Source: Vibrio sp. J1-1 (lineage in GTDB: Bacteria; Pseudomonadota; Gammaproteobacteria; Enterobacterales; Vibrionaceae). Taken from it: 64,000 nt of DNA. The position numbers and the translations under genes are program-made. Below the pieces are notes generated by a model. That model did not search any database, was not told the origin of the DNA, and worked only from the letters and a program-made list of their open reading frames with translations. Of the stretch, positions 63,270 through 64,000 are shown piece after piece. Every line of letters begins with the position of its first letter. The stretch's first letter is position 1. The DNA lies in assembly GCF_021728395.1 (NCBI RefSeq), contig NZ_JAKKCM010000003.1:62001-126000 (forward strand), in the 5' to 3' direction.

Positions 63270-64000
63270 TTATTCAAGAGGTTCCGTCGGGGCCTGGCTT
63301 GCTACTTTCTTTGGTGCGAAAGCGACATCTGCCAGCGCAGCTGCATTGCTATCAATCAATTCACCTAAATGAAACAGACCATATTCGCCCGGCTTCATTC
63401 GCTGCCATGCTTCATTACCAGTCAGTGGCTGAGTCGCGATCACAGACACAACGTCATTTGGTGTTGTCTCTTCCTGGAAGTTAATTTCAACATCTTCATC
63501 CAGTAATGCCGCTTTACCGAATGGAGCTCGTCGCGTGATCCAATACAGGTGATTAGTGCAATACGTCATAACATACTCACCGTCACTCAGCAGCATATTA
63601 AATACACCCTTTTCTTTCAGTTGATCACAGCACTTTGCAACATAACGAAAAACCGACTCCATATCTTCAGGAGGCTCTGGGTATCGATCTTCCATTTGCT
63701 TTAACAGCCAACAAAACGCCAGCTCACTATCAGTTTGACCGACCGGGCGGTGCCGACCTGTATGTAAATCCTGGTAATCTGACAACTGACCATTGTGAGC
63801 AAATGTCCAGTACTTACCCCACAACTCACGTGTAAATGGGTGCGTATTTTCTAAATTTACTCCGCCACGATTGGCCTGTCGAATATGGCTGACCACAGCA
63901 CGGCTTTTAATTGGGTAGTTCTGAACCAGTTCTGCAATTTTTGAATCGCAGCTTGGCTTCGGATCTTTAAACGTCCGAAATCCTTTACCTTCATAGAAAG
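63270..64000 (-). CDS. Class II glutamine amidotransferase (YafJ-like), partial
   Basis: The 3' part of a gene that continues beyond the right edge. The readable 243 codons include FYEGKGFRTFKDPKPSCDSKIAELVQ, then VVSHIRQANRGGVNLENTHPFTRELWGKYWTFAHNGQL, GQTDSELAFCWLL and the C-terminal VIATQPLTGNEAWQRMKPGE. This fits YafJ-type class II (Ntn) amidotransferases. The catalytic N-terminal Cys is outside the window. Substrate unknown. Confidence 0.9.
   Translation of the reverse strand, partial: FYEGKGFRTFKDPKPSCDSKIAELVQNYPIKSRAVVSHIRQANRGGVNLENTHPFTRELWGKYWTFAHNGQLSDYQDLHTGRHRPVGQTDSELAFCWLLKQMEDRYPEPPEDMESVFRYVAKCCDQLKEKGVFNMLLSDGEYVMTYCTNHLYWITRRAPFGKAALLDEDVEINFQEETTPNDVVSVIATQPLTGNEAWQRMKPGEYGLFHLGELIDSNAAALADVAFAPKKVASQAPTEPLE

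Overview
The window is a chromosomal segment of a Vibrio, most probably of the Harveyi clade (V. parahaemolyticus, V. campbellii, V. alginolyticus and relatives). The evidence is the polar-flagellar gene order (flaF-flaD-flaE-flaG-fliD-flaI-fliS-flrABC-fliE to flhB-flhA-flhF-flhG-fliA-cheYZAB-parC-parP-cheW), three flagellin paralogs in one locus, Vibrio-type DUF genes, and E. coli-like housekeeping synteny to the right. Gene content and base composition look uniform. I see no prophage, integron, CRISPR array, tRNA or rRNA.

Positions 1-3218 (minus strand) hold the cytochrome c maturation operon ccmABCDEF, with ccmF cut by the window edge. Positions 3467-10856 hold the chemotaxis block: DUF2802 protein, cheW, the polar array-partitioning pair parP/parC, cheB, cheA, cheZ, cheY. 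It continues upstream into fliA, flhG, flhF and flhA (to 16157). A second long block (16362-29754) encodes the export apparatus, C-ring, MS-ring, ATPase complex and hook-length control (flhB, fliR-Q-P-O-N-M-L-K-J-I-H-G-F-E). Positions 29900-34015 hold the regulators flrC, flrB and flrA, and 34303-41479 the filament genes. All of these lie on the minus strand.

The promoters I can read match a Vibrio flagellar cascade. Sigma-54 sites (GG-N10-GC) precede flrBC, fliE, fliK and flhA. Sigma-28 sites with an 11-bp spacer precede each of the three flagellin genes. FlrA (sigma-54 activator) would turn on flrBC and basal-body operons, FlrC the later sigma-54 genes, and FliA the flagellins. FlhF/FlhG set the number and place of the flagellum, while ParC/ParP place the CheA/CheW arrays at the same pole.

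From 41641 to 64000 the window turns to housekeeping genes in mixed orientation: a DyP peroxidase with a DUF2919 membrane protein, small DUF genes and a winged-helix protein, arsC-like yffB with dapE, an M15 peptidase, bamC-dapA, gcvR-bcp, a PerM-type permease with a TusA-like protein, bepA, arsC, a WrbA-like flavoprotein, DUF2069 and DUF2066 proteins, uraA/upp, purM-purN, a ZnuD-like TonB receptor behind a Zur-like palindrome, and a partial YafJ-type amidotransferase. PurR-type boxes precede uraA and purM.

I found no wholly new system. The observations most worth a second look are: three copies of a 17-residue motif in the CheA linker next to parP; a sigma-54 promoter that rules out the long fliE start; a separate sigma-54 site before fliK; an eleven-glycine ladder in FliH; a Bcp/PrxQ lacking its resolving cysteine; a MITE-like 157-bp element before purN; and the Zur-like box before the TonB receptor.
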